Assembly: GCA_903909505.1 (NCBI GenBank)
Contig: CAIVVZ010000262.1
Coordinates: forward strand, 1 to 49,048
DNA length: 49,048 nucleotides
Source of the DNA: an uncultured Desulfobacteraceae bacterium
GTDB taxonomy: Bacteria; Desulfobacterota; Desulfobacteria; Desulfobacterales; Desulfatirhabdiaceae
Reading direction: 5' to 3'
Made by a program: the position numbers and the translations under genes. Shown here one piece after another: positions 1 through 9,168 of the stretch (its first letter is position 1; each line of letters starts with the position of its first letter). The notes under the pieces are model-generated. The model was not told where the DNA came from and made no database searches. It saw only the letters and a program-made list of their open reading frames with translations.

Positions 1-2398
1 CGATCACCAGGGTATCTTCAATGCAGGCATTGATGTTGAAAGCTGTGAATTCGCCGGTTCGGTCCACATGAGAAAAATCGCGCATGCTCTGGATAATCCG
101 GGCGATACGCTCGAAACCGCGGCGGGATTCCATGAAGAGGGACGGGGTATCGTTCAGAATGAAATCAAGTTTCAACTCGGCTTCCCTGACGCGAAACGCA
201 TCAATTTCCGGCAGGCACGGGTTCATGTTTTCCATCATTGCCGACAATTTTCTATACACCTGGAACATGTCGACGATATCCTCGAAATATTCGGCCAGTG
301 TGACAAAATTTATGGAAACAAAATTGAGGGGATTGTTCAGTTCATGAGCTATGCCCGCAGCAAGTTGTCCGACAGAGGCCATCTTTTCCTGAATGACCAT
401 CTGGGCGTGGAGTTTTTCCAGTTCCAGGGTTCGCTCCCGAACCCGCAGCTCCAGCGTCTCATTGGCGTGGCACAATCCCTCCTCGGCCCGTTTGCGATCC
501 GTGATATCGGCATGTGTCCCCAGCATGCGCAGCGGCTTGCCGTCCCCGGTCCATTTGACAACCTTGCCCCGGTCATGCACCCAGACCCACTGACCTGACT
601 TGTGCCGCATCCGGCATTCGCAGTCATAATAATCCGTTTGCCCGGAAAAATGCTTCTCAAGCAGCGTGCCGGACAGCGCCAGATCGTCCGGATGCGCAAG
701 GTTCGACCATGTCCGGATTGAGACCGGAGAGAGCTCGGCCAGCGAATATCCGACGATATCGGCCCATCGCTCGTTGAAGATGGTTTCCCCGGTCTGTACG
801 TTCCAGTCCCATAACCCGATGTTCGTGCCGTTTATGACAAGCTCCAGCCGTTCCCGCTGTTCCTCCAGATCCAGTTCCATCTTTTTTCGGGCGGTAATAT
901 CCCGGCTGATACCGATCAGGCCAATGATATCGCCCTGATTCGAATAGTAGGGAGTTTTTTTAGTGTCCAGCAGGATCTGCCTGCTATCCGGATAATCGAC
1001 CCACTGCTCGAACTGCATCGTCCTGCCGGTCTTGAAAACGGCCTGGTCCTGTTGTAAAAACAATGCTGCAGTTTCATCGGCGAATAAACCGCAGGGTGTT
1101 TTGCCGGTAATATCCGTCTCTTTCACACCGCAAAACTGTTCGAAGGCCGGGTTGGCGCCGATGTAAAGGGAATCGAGATCCTTGTAAAAGATCAGATCCG
1201 GTATGGAGACAATCAGGCTGCGCAACAGGTTTTTCTCCCTGAAAAGGCGCTTTTCGGCTTGCTGCCGGTGGCTGATTTCCCTTGCCAGATGTTCGTTGGT
1301 CCGTTTGATTTCGGCCTGTTTCCGGTCGGATTCGCTTAATCTGGCAGCCAGCACCTGGGCCCGGGTGCCATAATGGAGACTGATGAAAAATATCCCGATG
1401 ACTGCCGCACTGACAAGTCCCAATATAATCAGTAGATTCACCGGCCCGAGGGTATCGACAATCTGCTGGCGCTCCATGATATGAAACAAACGGATGCTCA
1501 AGCCATCCAGGCGGGCCGCAACGGCGATCAGATTCTTACTGTTTCCAGTATCGACCCACTCATAAACCCAGGGATTGTCCGAGCTTGCCTGCATTCCGGA
1601 AAACCGGTTGCTTTCCGCCAGCATCTTGCGGATGTCTGAAACCGGTATTGTTTTCCAGGCATCACCCGTTACCTGGCCGTCCTTCCCCGGAACCAGGATG
1701 ATACTGTCTACCAAGCTTGAAATCGGCGCGTCAGCTGATCGCTGAATTTTAAGAAAATGGTCATGAATGACATCAAGCGGCACCCAGCCGGCAATCAATC
1801 CGACAATCCGTTCCTGCTGAATAACCGGTGCGGAAAAGAGCAGATAAGTGGGATTGGCCCTGTCCACCGATACCCTGGAGGCATCTGGTGAAGTTTCCGA
1901 AATCGCCGGCCAGTCCAGTTTCTGTATCGGAGATGGCAATGTGCCGGTGTATTCTGCAAGGATCTCCCCATCCGGAGAAAACAATGTCAGCCGGGAGTAG
2001 ATGGAGCCGGTTTTGACAAGGGAACTCTCATTCAGATGACGGAATTGCATGGCGATATTGTTCAGGCTACCCTTCAATCCATATTCCATGGACATCCCAA
2101 GGGCCTTGTTGGAAAAATAAGCAGCCGCCGTATTGCTGGTAGCCAGATTCTGCAGATCGTTCCGGCGCTCCAGAATAAAATAATCCACCGCCCGCGCCAA
2201 CCCTTCAAGATTCTCCTGCAGCCGGATCATGGCGGTTTTCTGCAGGTGCTGCTGGGCCCGGTAAGTAACTCCCAGCAGATAGCAAACGAAACCGACCAGC
2301 AGAAAGGCCGCAATTCCGGAAGTCCACCACGATCTCCAGGAAGAGCCGCGGCCGGCAGACGGTTTTACAGTTGATTGTTTTATTTCTTGCCGGTCCAT
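1..2398 (-). CDS. Membrane PAS sensor histidine kinase (3' end outside window)
   Basis: About 799 codons are inside the window; the C-terminal catalytic domain lies beyond the left edge. The reading frame opens at ATG 2396-2398 and runs without a stop. A first membrane segment lies at about residues 17-38, followed by a roughly 260-residue extracytoplasmic region of the double-Cache kind, a second membrane segment near residue 320, a coiled linker, two PAS/PAC units (the first with FYKDLDSLYIGANPAF, the second with WDWNVQTGE and a PAC ending ITDRKRAE) and a HisKA domain with the H-box AGIAHELNNPLNFV. It should sense an external ligand and autophosphorylate on that His. It follows the solute-binding protein gene in the same direction after a 137-bp gap, so the two may share a transcript. 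The ribosome site is weak (GAAAGA). The ligand cannot be predicted. Confidence 0.85.
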   Translation of the reverse strand, partial: MDRQEIKQSTVKPSAGRGSSWRSWWTSGIAAFLLVGFVCYLLGVTYRAQQHLQKTAMIRLQENLEGLARAVDYFILERRNDLQNLATSNTAAAYFSNKALGMSMEYGLKGSLNNIAMQFRHLNESSLVKTGSIYSRLTLFSPDGEILAEYTGTLPSPIQKLDWPAISETSPDASRVSVDRANPTYLLFSAPVIQQERIVGLIAGWVPLDVIHDHFLKIQRSADAPISSLVDSIILVPGKDGQVTGDAWKTIPVSDIRKMLAESNRFSGMQASSDNPWVYEWVDTGNSKNLIAVAARLDGLSIRLFHIMERQQIVDTLGPVNLLIILGLVSAAVIGIFFISLHYGTRAQVLAARLSESDRKQAEIKRTNEHLAREISHRQQAEKRLFREKNLLRSLIVSIPDLIFYKDLDSLYIGANPAFEQFCGVKETDITGKTPCGLFADETAALFLQQDQAVFKTGRTMQFEQWVDYPDSRQILLDTKKTPYYSNQGDIIGLIGISRDITARKKMELDLEEQRERLELVINGTNIGLWDWNVQTGETIFNERWADIVGYSLAELSPVSIRTWSNLAHPDDLALSGTLLEKHFSGQTDYYDCECRMRHKSGQWVWVHDRGKVVKWTGDGKPLRMLGTHADITDRKRAEEGLCHANETLELRVRERTLELEKLHAQMVIQEKMASVGQLAAGIAHELNNPLNFVSINFVTLAEYFEDIVDMFQVYRKLSAMMENMNPCLPEIDAFRVREAELKLDFILNDTPSLFMESRRGFERIARIIQSMRDFSHVDRTGEFTAFNINACIEDTLVI

Positions 2399-2535
2399 TT
2401 TTTCGATCTTTCAGCGGAAGCCTGCAAAATCAACTCCCCGATTTACCGTGAAAATATTTTTTACCACGGAATACACGACATACACGGAAAAAGTTTCATG
2501 CTTTGGGGTGGCCGGAATACTATGGCCAAAAGCGT

Positions 2536-3408
2536 TTATTTTGTAAAAAAGTCAGGATAATACTCGAATGCAGTCGGATAGTATTTTTTTACCAGTTTCG
2601 AATATGTGCCATTTGCCCGGAGGGTTTCGAAAAAAAGGTTGAACGCCTGACGCAGTTCGGGACTATCATTTCGAAACGCCGCGGCCATCTCCTGCGGCGG
2701 CGATATCGGTCCGATCACGATAAACTGGCCCGGCCATTTTTCCATGGCCACAAGGGTATCGGGGACATCCAGAATGGCCGTCTCCGATACCCCGCTGATT
2801 ACCGCCGGCGCCAGTTCATTCAGGTCGCCTGAAAAAAGAGAGGTCTTTGCACCGCTTTCCCGGAGCTGGTAGAGAGAAGGCTCCAGGCATGTTTTTTCCT
2901 TGCCCAGAAGATCCCGGCCGGCAAGCAGCGACTTAACCGCCTTGATATCAATGTCCAGGTCGCCGGATGGCTTGATCGGCCTGAGAGTGGAGTTGATGCC
3001 GGCTATAAGCCACACCTGGGTGGGAAAGGTCGGCGTGGAATACGCCACCGCTTTTTGCCGCCAGGGCAGAATGGTCAGCCCACTGTCGATCACGTCGCCT
3101 CGTATCGGGGAGCTATTCCCGTATGAGATGTTGTCACCGTCATTGACCACCTCTTTGCCGATCAGATCTTTAAAGGCGCTCTCCCAAGAGGTTTTCACGT
3201 ACTGGTATTTCACGCCGATATGGGACGCAAAAAGCTGCATTACCTCGACGGACAGACCGCTTCCGGTACCTGTGACGAAATTGGCATAGGGCACGCCCAG
3301 ATGCCTCAAAACACCGCGCGACGTCACTGCGGCCAGATCCCCATCCGCAAACACCGGCATACTTGCAAAAACAATCAAAAACACGGCAATCAGGACTCGT
3401 TTCATCAT
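2536..3408 (-). CDS. Periplasmic family 3 solute-binding protein
   Basis: About 290 residues. A signal peptide (MMKRVLIAVFLIVFASMPVFA) is followed by a bilobed SBP_bac_3-type fold: an opening VTSRGVLRHLGVPYANF, a typical internal LTILPWRQKAVAYSTPTF segment and a C-terminal helix ending in KLVKKYYP. I chose ATG 3408 because GGAGG lies just upstream and the ATGA overlaps the stop of the preceding hybrid kinase by 4 bp, which implies translational coupling; ATG 3405 is equally possible. No ABC permease or ATPase gene is adjacent. With kinases on both sides it probably delivers a ligand to a sensor rather than serving uptake; that role is inference. Confidence 0.82.
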   Translation of the reverse strand: MMKRVLIAVFLIVFASMPVFADGDLAAVTSRGVLRHLGVPYANFVTGTGSGLSVEVMQLFASHIGVKYQYVKTSWESAFKDLIGKEVVNDGDNISYGNSSPIRGDVIDSGLTILPWRQKAVAYSTPTFPTQVWLIAGINSTLRPIKPSGDLDIDIKAVKSLLAGRDLLGKEKTCLEPSLYQLRESGAKTSLFSGDLNELAPAVISGVSETAILDVPDTLVAMEKWPGQFIVIGPISPPQEMAAAFRNDSPELRQAFNLFFETLRANGTYSKLVKKYYPTAFEYYPDFFTK

Positions 3409-6400
3409 TTCCTCCAATTTTCATCATTTTCAGTCGATCCACGGGGATGGCATGATTCGGATTCCCCGCGCCCGTCGAGAATCTTTCGGATCAAAACGGC
3501 AATATCCCGTTTCAATATGGGTTTTCGCACAAAGCCGTCAATGCCCATAGACGCGGCGATTTCGGGCGTGATCCGCTCGCTGAACCCGGTGCAGAGAATC
3601 ACCGGAATATCCGGGTTCAGCTTTTTCAATTCGGCGGCCAACCGGTCCCCGGTCAGCATCGGCATGGTCAGATCCGTAATGACCAGATCGAATCTGTCCG
3701 GACCTGCTTGAAACATTTCAAGCGCCTGGGTGCTTGCGGTGCAGACGGTCAGCCGGTAGCCCAGCTTCTTCAGCATGAGGGTCAACATGTCGATGATCGG
3801 TTGTTCGTCATCCACCAGAAGGATATGCTCATCTCCGCCCCGGATTGCCACCTCTGTTTTCTGAACATCCCTGGTTTCCGCTTCCGTCAAACACGGCAGA
3901 TAAACATCAAATTTGGTGCCCTTTCCTGGCCGGCTTTCCACGAGAATGTCACCACCGCAGTTTCGGACAATTCCATGCGTGATGGAAAGCCCCAGACCGG
4001 TGCCTTTGCCTTCCGGCTTGGTGGTGAAATAGGGTTCGAAAATGCGTCCGAGAATGGCGCTATCAATCCCATGACCGGTATCGGATATGCTCAGGCAGAC
4101 GTAAGTTCCCGGAAGGATATTGAAGTCATGCGCTTGCGCGGCATCCATCCGGACTTGCTTTAATTCGATTCCCAGCCTGCCGCCGGTTGCTTCCATGGCA
4201 TGATAGGCATTGGTGATCAGATTCAGGGTCACTTGGTGAAGCTGGGTGGCATCTGCCAGAACCGGAGTGCAGGAATCGCTGATGGACGCCTCGATCAAAA
4301 TATTGCTGGGCAGACTGGCCCTGACCAGCTTGAGGGCTTCCTTGACAATGCTCTGGACGCGAATCGCCGTTTTATCATGCTCGGACTGCCGGCTGAAGGT
4401 CAGGATCTGCTTCACGAGATCACTCGCTCTTACAGCAGCGTTTAAAATACCTTCGACACACTCTTGCATTGGATCGTCGACCGACAGCTCGTCCCGGATG
4501 ATCTCCGTAAAACCTACCAGGGGAAACAGGATGTTGTTAAAATCATGGGCAATACCGCCGGCTAGTGTGCCGATGGCCTCCATTTTCTGCGATTGCCGGA
4601 TTTTATCTTCCAGTTTCAGATCCTCGGTGATATCCCGCATGACAGTCACAAAACCGATGATGTTTTCCACCGCATCGATCACCGGAGAGATGGTGCCTTC
4701 AATGGTAAAGAGACTTCCGTTTTTTCGCCGGTTGATCATCCGGCCCTTCCAGGCGCCACCGGAAAGAAGGGTCTTCCACAGGTTTCGGTAAAAAGCATCG
4801 CTCTGTTTACCGCTTTTCAGGATGCGCGGATTTTTTCCGACGGCTTCCTGTAACGCATATCCTGAAACAGCCTCGAAAACCGGGTTGATGAACTGAATCG
4901 TACCTTCGGTATCGGTAATCATGATGGCTTCGGCCGCCTGTTCGATTGCAAGGGCCAGTCGGCGAAGCTCTTCTTCCTGCATGCGACTCGAAGTAACATC
5001 TCTCTGGGTACCCCACATGCGGAGCAGTTTTTTGTCTTTCACAAAACCGATGGTGGTATTCGAGAACCATCTCGCAATGCCGTCCATGCCGGTTTCCAGC
5101 GTGTTCTCAAGCGAAACGCTGTAACCACTCTCGACAAACCTTCTGACCTCCGCCCGGTTGACAGGATGATTTTTACCGCCGTGCAGGTCGATCAATCTGC
5201 GACCCAGCAAGTCCGCAGCATTCGACAGTCCGTACATTCCGGCAAAAGTGTCGTTGCATTCAGCCACCCACGCATTGTCGTAAATGGTATCAACCTGTTC
5301 CTCAACGGCCAGACGGGTGTCCAGCGGCGTATCCATCTCCAGCCGGTATATGCCCTCTGTCGAATATGCAATAAAGGAGCGGTATTTATCCTCGCTGTCG
5401 CGAAGCGCCGCCATCGCCTTGTTTCGGACCACAATGTCCCAGGCCAGATCCGCCATCGCGGAGACAATCCGGATATCCCGCTGGGTATATTCAGCAGGTT
5501 TGTTCCCGACGCCCAGAATCGCGACAATCTTTTCCCCTTGAAAAACAGGAACCAGCAGATCACGCACCAGGGATGCATGGCCCGGCGGGAGCCCCTTGCG
5601 ATCGGATAATCCGGCATAATCGTTGTGGATCACCGTGCGGCGCTTCCGAAGGCATTCCGCCCAGACGCCGGCCTTTTCGACCGGATAGTGGTGTTCAAAA
5701 CCTATTGCCGTGCAGAATTCCTGAAGTGTGCGCGTGGACCACGTCTGCAGGGAAATGACAGACTCATCCGTTTCGACGTAATGAAAAAAAGCGATCCGGC
5801 TGCCGGTCAGTTTTTCCGCTTCATCCAGGGTCAGGGTCAACAGCTCTTTTTCAGGCAATGTGGCGGATTCGCTCAAGCGCAGCCTGGCCTGCAGCAGCGC
5901 CTCCATCTGCTTGCGGTCGGAAATATCATGCACCGAACACAGCAGGCCATCCGTCTGCCCCTGGGCATTGATCACGGGTGTTTTGACCACATGAAGCCAC
6001 ATCGCTTCATTCCCGCCACTTACATGCCAGTCTCCGGATTCAGAAAGGCCGGTTGCCATGATGCCCCGATCCTGTAAAATATAGCTTTCGGCATCCGCAG
6101 CGGGAAACAGGTCCAGGTCGGTCCGGCCGACGATTTCCGACTCGGTTTTACCCATGAACCGGCAAAATGCCGGATTCACCTTGCGGTAAACACCTTTGGG
6201 GTTCTTCAGCACAATCATATCCGGAGTGGACTCAAATATGGCTTTCAGCACGGCCCGCTCATTAGCCAAGTCATCCATCGATCGGCGAAGTGCCGTTTCC
6301 GACCGTTTTTTTTCCGTGATGTCGCGGATAAAAACCGCAAACAGCCCGCCATCCTGATCCAGATAGCTGACGCTGACATCCACATCGATCAGGCTGCCGT

Positions 6401-7559
6401 CCTTTCGGCGGTGCAGGGATTCAAAACGCCCGTGTCCACGTTGTACCAGTTCATTAATCCGGCGGAGGGTATCTTCTTTTTCCTCGATAGCATTGATGTC
6501 GCTGACATGCATGCTCATTAGTTCAGCCTGGGTGTACCCGGCGATCCGTGCCGCGGCTTCGTTTGTCTCAACAATATGCCCCCGCATATCCACCAGCCAG
6601 AACCCGTCCACAGTGGTCTCCAATATTTTGGAAAACCGCAACGCCTGAAGCCGGTAGCTTTCCTCGGTCTGTCTCATGTCTCTGAACAACAGCGAATATG
6701 GGCGGGTCAGCCCGGCGCGGATCAATGCCAAGTAGATCAGATAAAATGAAAGCACTTTCAGGCTATGGCCTACAATATTAGCGAATCCAAACACACTGAC
6801 ATATTGCGTAAAAAACAGCTCGGCAATAATCGTGACCAGAATGCCAGCGGACATCAGCCGATTGATATCCGCATCAAAAAAGCGCTGTTTATGCCGAAGA
6901 ATCAGACCGGAAGCTACCAGCACCAGGCAGATAACGTATTCGCTGGTCTTTTTAAAAACCGTCAGGCCGACACCCTCGACGTAGCACGCGGGAAAAACCG
7001 GCCAGGCAAAAACTGCCCCCAGAAGCAGCGCCGTGGCTCCGGTATAGGCCCAGAAAACTGCCCCTGGCCGTGCCTGTTTTCCGATGCGCATGACAAACAG
7101 CAGCAGACTCAGGCTTTCCAGGTAACGGGCCGAAATCCACAATTGCGTGGCGATGTCGGCTGTCGGAGGGCCGGGTAAAACCCCCATTCCCTTGTATGCC
7201 ATGGTATGGATCAGGTCGATCAGCCCGACAAAAAAATAGGAAATCCCCAGCATCACCAGGGAATCATTATTTACAATTCGCCGGGAATTCCACATCAGTA
7301 TGAACACACCCCAGGCCACTGCAATGGAAAACAGCTCGGCCAGCGTATGGGCCAACAGAAAATAGTGTTGACTGACGAGAAACAGAGCAACCGCAAGAAT
7401 CACACCGATGAGGAACTGGATGAGGGTTCTGGCCCCTGTGATTTCAGATGGCGGCATATCCATGCAGGATTCGCGGTTAAAGGACGGCGGGTGCGACGCC
7501 GATAATGTCCGGATCCGGAAATCCGGGGGGTCCTTGTCCGGCACTGTCTGATTATTCAT
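3405..7559 (-). CDS. MASE3-PAS-GAF hybrid histidine kinase with C-terminal receiver
   Basis: 1384 residues. The N-terminus (about 45-270) carries seven or so membrane segments of the MASE3 type. It is followed by PAS/PAC units (ETTVDGFWLVDMRGH; ESTPDMIVLKNPKGVY), a GAF domain (about 570-720), two more PAS regions, HisKA with AGGIAHDFNNIL, a HATPase with N-box and GHGIDSAILGRIFEPYF/GTGLGLS motifs, and a receiver ending VRKPILKRDIAVLIRKIL with phosphoacceptor VITDLTMP. This is the layout of CckA-like phosphorelay kinases. It overlaps the upstream HTH-receiver gene by 8 bp (ATGAATAA) and has AGAGGA 5 nt before the ATG; its stop overlaps the solute-binding protein start. The three are thus a coupled operon: sensor, partner response regulator and binding protein. 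The signal sensed by the membrane domain is unknown. Confidence 0.93.
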   Translation of the reverse strand: MNNQTVPDKDPPDFRIRTLSASHPPSFNRESCMDMPPSEITGARTLIQFLIGVILAVALFLVSQHYFLLAHTLAELFSIAVAWGVFILMWNSRRIVNNDSLVMLGISYFFVGLIDLIHTMAYKGMGVLPGPPTADIATQLWISARYLESLSLLLFVMRIGKQARPGAVFWAYTGATALLLGAVFAWPVFPACYVEGVGLTVFKKTSEYVICLVLVASGLILRHKQRFFDADINRLMSAGILVTIIAELFFTQYVSVFGFANIVGHSLKVLSFYLIYLALIRAGLTRPYSLLFRDMRQTEESYRLQALRFSKILETTVDGFWLVDMRGHIVETNEAAARIAGYTQAELMSMHVSDINAIEEKEDTLRRINELVQRGHGRFESLHRRKDGSLIDVDVSVSYLDQDGGLFAVFIRDITEKKRSETALRRSMDDLANERAVLKAIFESTPDMIVLKNPKGVYRKVNPAFCRFMGKTESEIVGRTDLDLFPAADAESYILQDRGIMATGLSESGDWHVSGGNEAMWLHVVKTPVINAQGQTDGLLCSVHDISDRKQMEALLQARLRLSESATLPEKELLTLTLDEAEKLTGSRIAFFHYVETDESVISLQTWSTRTLQEFCTAIGFEHHYPVEKAGVWAECLRKRRTVIHNDYAGLSDRKGLPPGHASLVRDLLVPVFQGEKIVAILGVGNKPAEYTQRDIRIVSAMADLAWDIVVRNKAMAALRDSEDKYRSFIAYSTEGIYRLEMDTPLDTRLAVEEQVDTIYDNAWVAECNDTFAGMYGLSNAADLLGRRLIDLHGGKNHPVNRAEVRRFVESGYSVSLENTLETGMDGIARWFSNTTIGFVKDKKLLRMWGTQRDVTSSRMQEEELRRLALAIEQAAEAIMITDTEGTIQFINPVFEAVSGYALQEAVGKNPRILKSGKQSDAFYRNLWKTLLSGGAWKGRMINRRKNGSLFTIEGTISPVIDAVENIIGFVTVMRDITEDLKLEDKIRQSQKMEAIGTLAGGIAHDFNNILFPLVGFTEIIRDELSVDDPMQECVEGILNAAVRASDLVKQILTFSRQSEHDKTAIRVQSIVKEALKLVRASLPSNILIEASISDSCTPVLADATQLHQVTLNLITNAYHAMEATGGRLGIELKQVRMDAAQAHDFNILPGTYVCLSISDTGHGIDSAILGRIFEPYFTTKPEGKGTGLGLSITHGIVRNCGGDILVESRPGKGTKFDVYLPCLTEAETRDVQKTEVAIRGGDEHILLVDDEQPIIDMLTLMLKKLGYRLTVCTASTQALEMFQAGPDRFDLVITDLTMPMLTGDRLAAELKKLNPDIPVILCTGFSERITPEIAASMGIDGFVRKPILKRDIAVLIRKILDGRGESESCHPRGSTENDENWRK

Positions 7560-8133
7560 GTCGTTCCTCTGAAGCAGTTCCCAGTAATGAATCGATCCGT
7601 TGCATTACGGTTTTGAAATCAACGGTTTTGGGCAGATAATCATCCGCGCCTTCCCGGATAATCCTTGTCTGGTTCTCGGGTGTATCCATGCCCGTTAACG
7701 CCAGAATTTTGATGGTATTGAGCTTGGGATTCTGCCGGATCATCCGGCAGACCTCAAACCCATCCATTTTGTCCATAAAAAGGTCCAGCAACACCAGATC
7801 CGGTTCAATCTGGGATATTTTGATGCCGGCGCTGAATCCATCCGATGCGGTTTCCACCTGGAAGTTTGCGCGGGTTAACTTTTTCTGAAACATTTCCAGC
7901 ACCAAAGGATCGTCATCCACAACCAGAATGGTGCTGCGGGTTGTTTTATCGAAAGATGCCAAACTATTTTTGCGCAGAAAACTGTCCATATCCTCCTGCA
8001 GAATCCGGTGATGTCCGCCAGGGGTGATAAAAGCGTTGATTTTCCCGGATTTGACCCAGTTCCACAGGGTGGTCCGGCTGACGCCGCATGTTTTTGCCGC
8101 TTCAGGGATGCTGAAGTATTTCTGCTCGTTCAT
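7552..8133 (-). CDS. Response regulator: excisionase/MerR-type HTH fused to a receiver
   Basis: 193 residues from ATG 8133, which has AAAGGA 5-7 nt upstream; a longer in-frame start at 8199 would fall inside a tandem repeat and adds only a repetitive MRSMRSM leader, so I reject it. Residues 1-60 form a winged-helix of the excisionase/HTH_17 kind (SIPEAAKTCGVSRTTLWNWVK, then a wing with TPGGHHRI). Residues about 70-185 form a receiver with DDD acidic pocket, phosphoacceptor in LVLLDLFMDKMDG and KT near the end. The DNA-binding domain in front of the receiver is the reverse of the usual order. The gene leads the operon with the MASE3 hybrid kinase, its likely phosphodonor. The 9-bp repeats 48-92 bp upstream could be its own operator. 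Confidence 0.9.
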   Translation of the reverse strand: MNEQKYFSIPEAAKTCGVSRTTLWNWVKSGKINAFITPGGHHRILQEDMDSFLRKNSLASFDKTTRSTILVVDDDPLVLEMFQKKLTRANFQVETASDGFSAGIKISQIEPDLVLLDLFMDKMDGFEVCRMIRQNPKLNTIKILALTGMDTPENQTRIIREGADDYLPKTVDFKTVMQRIDSLLGTASEERHE

Positions 8134-8180
8134 GAATCCTTTCCGTAACCATTCCTTATAAAAGAGGATAAAACAACGCA

Positions 8181-8225
8181 TTGAACGCATTGAACGCATT
8201 GAACGTATTGAACGTATTGAACGTA
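8181..8225 (-). repeat. Five tandem 9-bp repeats upstream of the HTH-receiver gene
   Basis: Five uninterrupted copies of TTGAACGYA (plus-strand reading; two with C, three with T at position 8) sit at 8181-8189, 8190-8198, 8199-8207, 8208-8216 and 8217-8225, preceded by a decayed sixth copy ending ACGCA. The array lies in the promoter or leader of the minus-strand HTH-receiver gene. Clean repetition suggests either iterated binding sites or a variable-number repeat that changes by slippage; the sequence alone does not decide. Confidence 0.85.
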
Positions 8226-8397
8226 TAATTTTATCATCAAATAGTCAAGTGCAATTTTTGAAGGCGGCCGGAAATCAGGAAAACCAGTTGGAATGCGTAA
8301 TTCGTTAATCTGAGGAGTCGAACGTTTTTCAGGTATGCAGTCTCATGAAAGCCATTTCATGTTATCCGTGCAGTCACGACTTCGTGTCGGAAGTTTT

Positions 8398-8844
8398 TCA
8401 TAAAACCTTCTCCATCCTTGGGCTTACCGGACATTTGCACGCGTTTCCGATTATTTCCTCGGCGTGGCTTAAAAACGACTGGTGGCTGCCGAGAAATACC
8501 AGTCCGGCGGATCGCAGCTCGATTTCCATTTCTTCGCTGATGTTGTTTATCAGGCAAATCATTGCGACAGCATTCAGCTTCATTTTGATTTTCTGAAGCA
8601 GGCTGAGGTTTATCCCGCCGGGGAAGGAATCGATGGCCACGATCAGCCGGGGAGATGCGGCAACCGGCAACCGGTCGATTTCCCTTGTGGTTTCAAGCAG
8701 GCTGACCGGACCGAGTTCCTGAGGCAGAAACCGGGACAGCCACTGGATTTCATGCTTCTTCCCCAGAACAATAGTTTGCAGGCCCATCGGTTTATCCATG
8801 ATTTTCATACAGTTGTATAGAAAGCGCTTTTTTACCAAGCCCAT
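8398..8844 (-). CDS. Hypothetical protein, possible degenerate receiver-like fold
   Basis: 148 residues from ATG 8844, or 136 from the in-frame ATG 8808 (MDKPMGLQ follows). I do not recognise the family. The pattern of alternating hydrophobic strands and helices (LQTIVLGKK, RLIVAIDSFPGG, VAMICLINN, GLVFLGSHQSFL) recalls a receiver/CheY-like alpha-beta fold, but the usual acidic pocket and conserved Lys are not evident, so any phosphorylation role is doubtful. It overlaps the upstream 65-residue gene by 13 bp and the two share the sigma-54 promoter at 9112-9127. About 250 bp downstream, without a gene, separate it from the HTH-receiver gene; I see no clear feature in that gap apart from the 9-bp repeats. 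Confidence 0.55.
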   Translation of the reverse strand: MGLVKKRFLYNCMKIMDKPMGLQTIVLGKKHEIQWLSRFLPQELGPVSLLETTREIDRLPVAASPRLIVAIDSFPGGINLSLLQKIKMKLNAVAMICLINNISEEMEIELRSAGLVFLGSHQSFLSHAEEIIGNACKCPVSPRMEKVL

Positions 8845-9029
8845 TCATATCCGCTTGTCAGGCAGCGCTCGTCAAAATTCTTTAAAATCTGGTTGGTTCC
8901 GGCTTGCAGGCATCCCTTATCATCTTCAATGCCGCTATTCGGTTCCACTGCGTTTTCCATCATCTTTTCGGCCAAAAATCTGCCGGCTTTCGGGGCGGTC
9001 ATTTCATCGATCTTCTTTTTCTCTATCAT
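8832..9029 (-). CDS. Small hypothetical protein (65 aa)
   Basis: ATG 9029 is preceded by AAAGGA with 7-nt spacing, better than the start of the longer open frame. The product is charged and soluble (MIEKKKIDEMTAPKAGRF..., ending YEWAW) with two Cys and no membrane segment or known motif. It is the first gene after the minus-strand sigma-54 promoter at 9112-9127 and its 3' end overlaps the next small gene by 13 bp, so it is very likely expressed as part of a two-gene operon. No function can be assigned. Confidence 0.55.
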   Translation of the reverse strand: MIEKKKIDEMTAPKAGRFLAEKMMENAVEPNSGIEDDKGCLQAGTNQILKNFDERCLTSGYEWAW

Positions 9030-9111
9030 GATACATTCCTTTGCGCAGACAAATCCTCTATGGAGCAACAGAATAAAATCATCCAGAAACCATCTCAATG
9101 AAAGCAAGTAA

Positions 9112-9127
9112 AGCAAAACCGGTGCCA
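9112..9127 (-). promoter_or_regulatory. Sigma-54 promoter for the two small genes
   Basis: Read on the minus strand the site is TGGCACCGGTTTTGCT. GG at -24 and GC at -12 are separated by exactly 10 bp and every core position fits the TGGCAC-N5-TTGCW consensus. Transcription would begin near 9102, about 70 nt before ATG 9029. Confidence 0.78.
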
Positions 9128-9168
9128 GAATTCATGGAAGCCGGCGCTTTTTCATGCAGATACCCCCG

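Noticed and set aside
2460..2490. ACCACGG/ACACGG-like short repeats before the left kinase
   Set aside because: Resembles a common intergenic sequence of these bacteria, but only two or three loose copies are present, too few to call an array.
8134..8199. Longer start of the HTH-receiver gene giving a MRSMRSM leader
   Set aside because: The leader is encoded by the 9-bp repeats and has no ribosome site, while ATG 8133 has AAAGGA.
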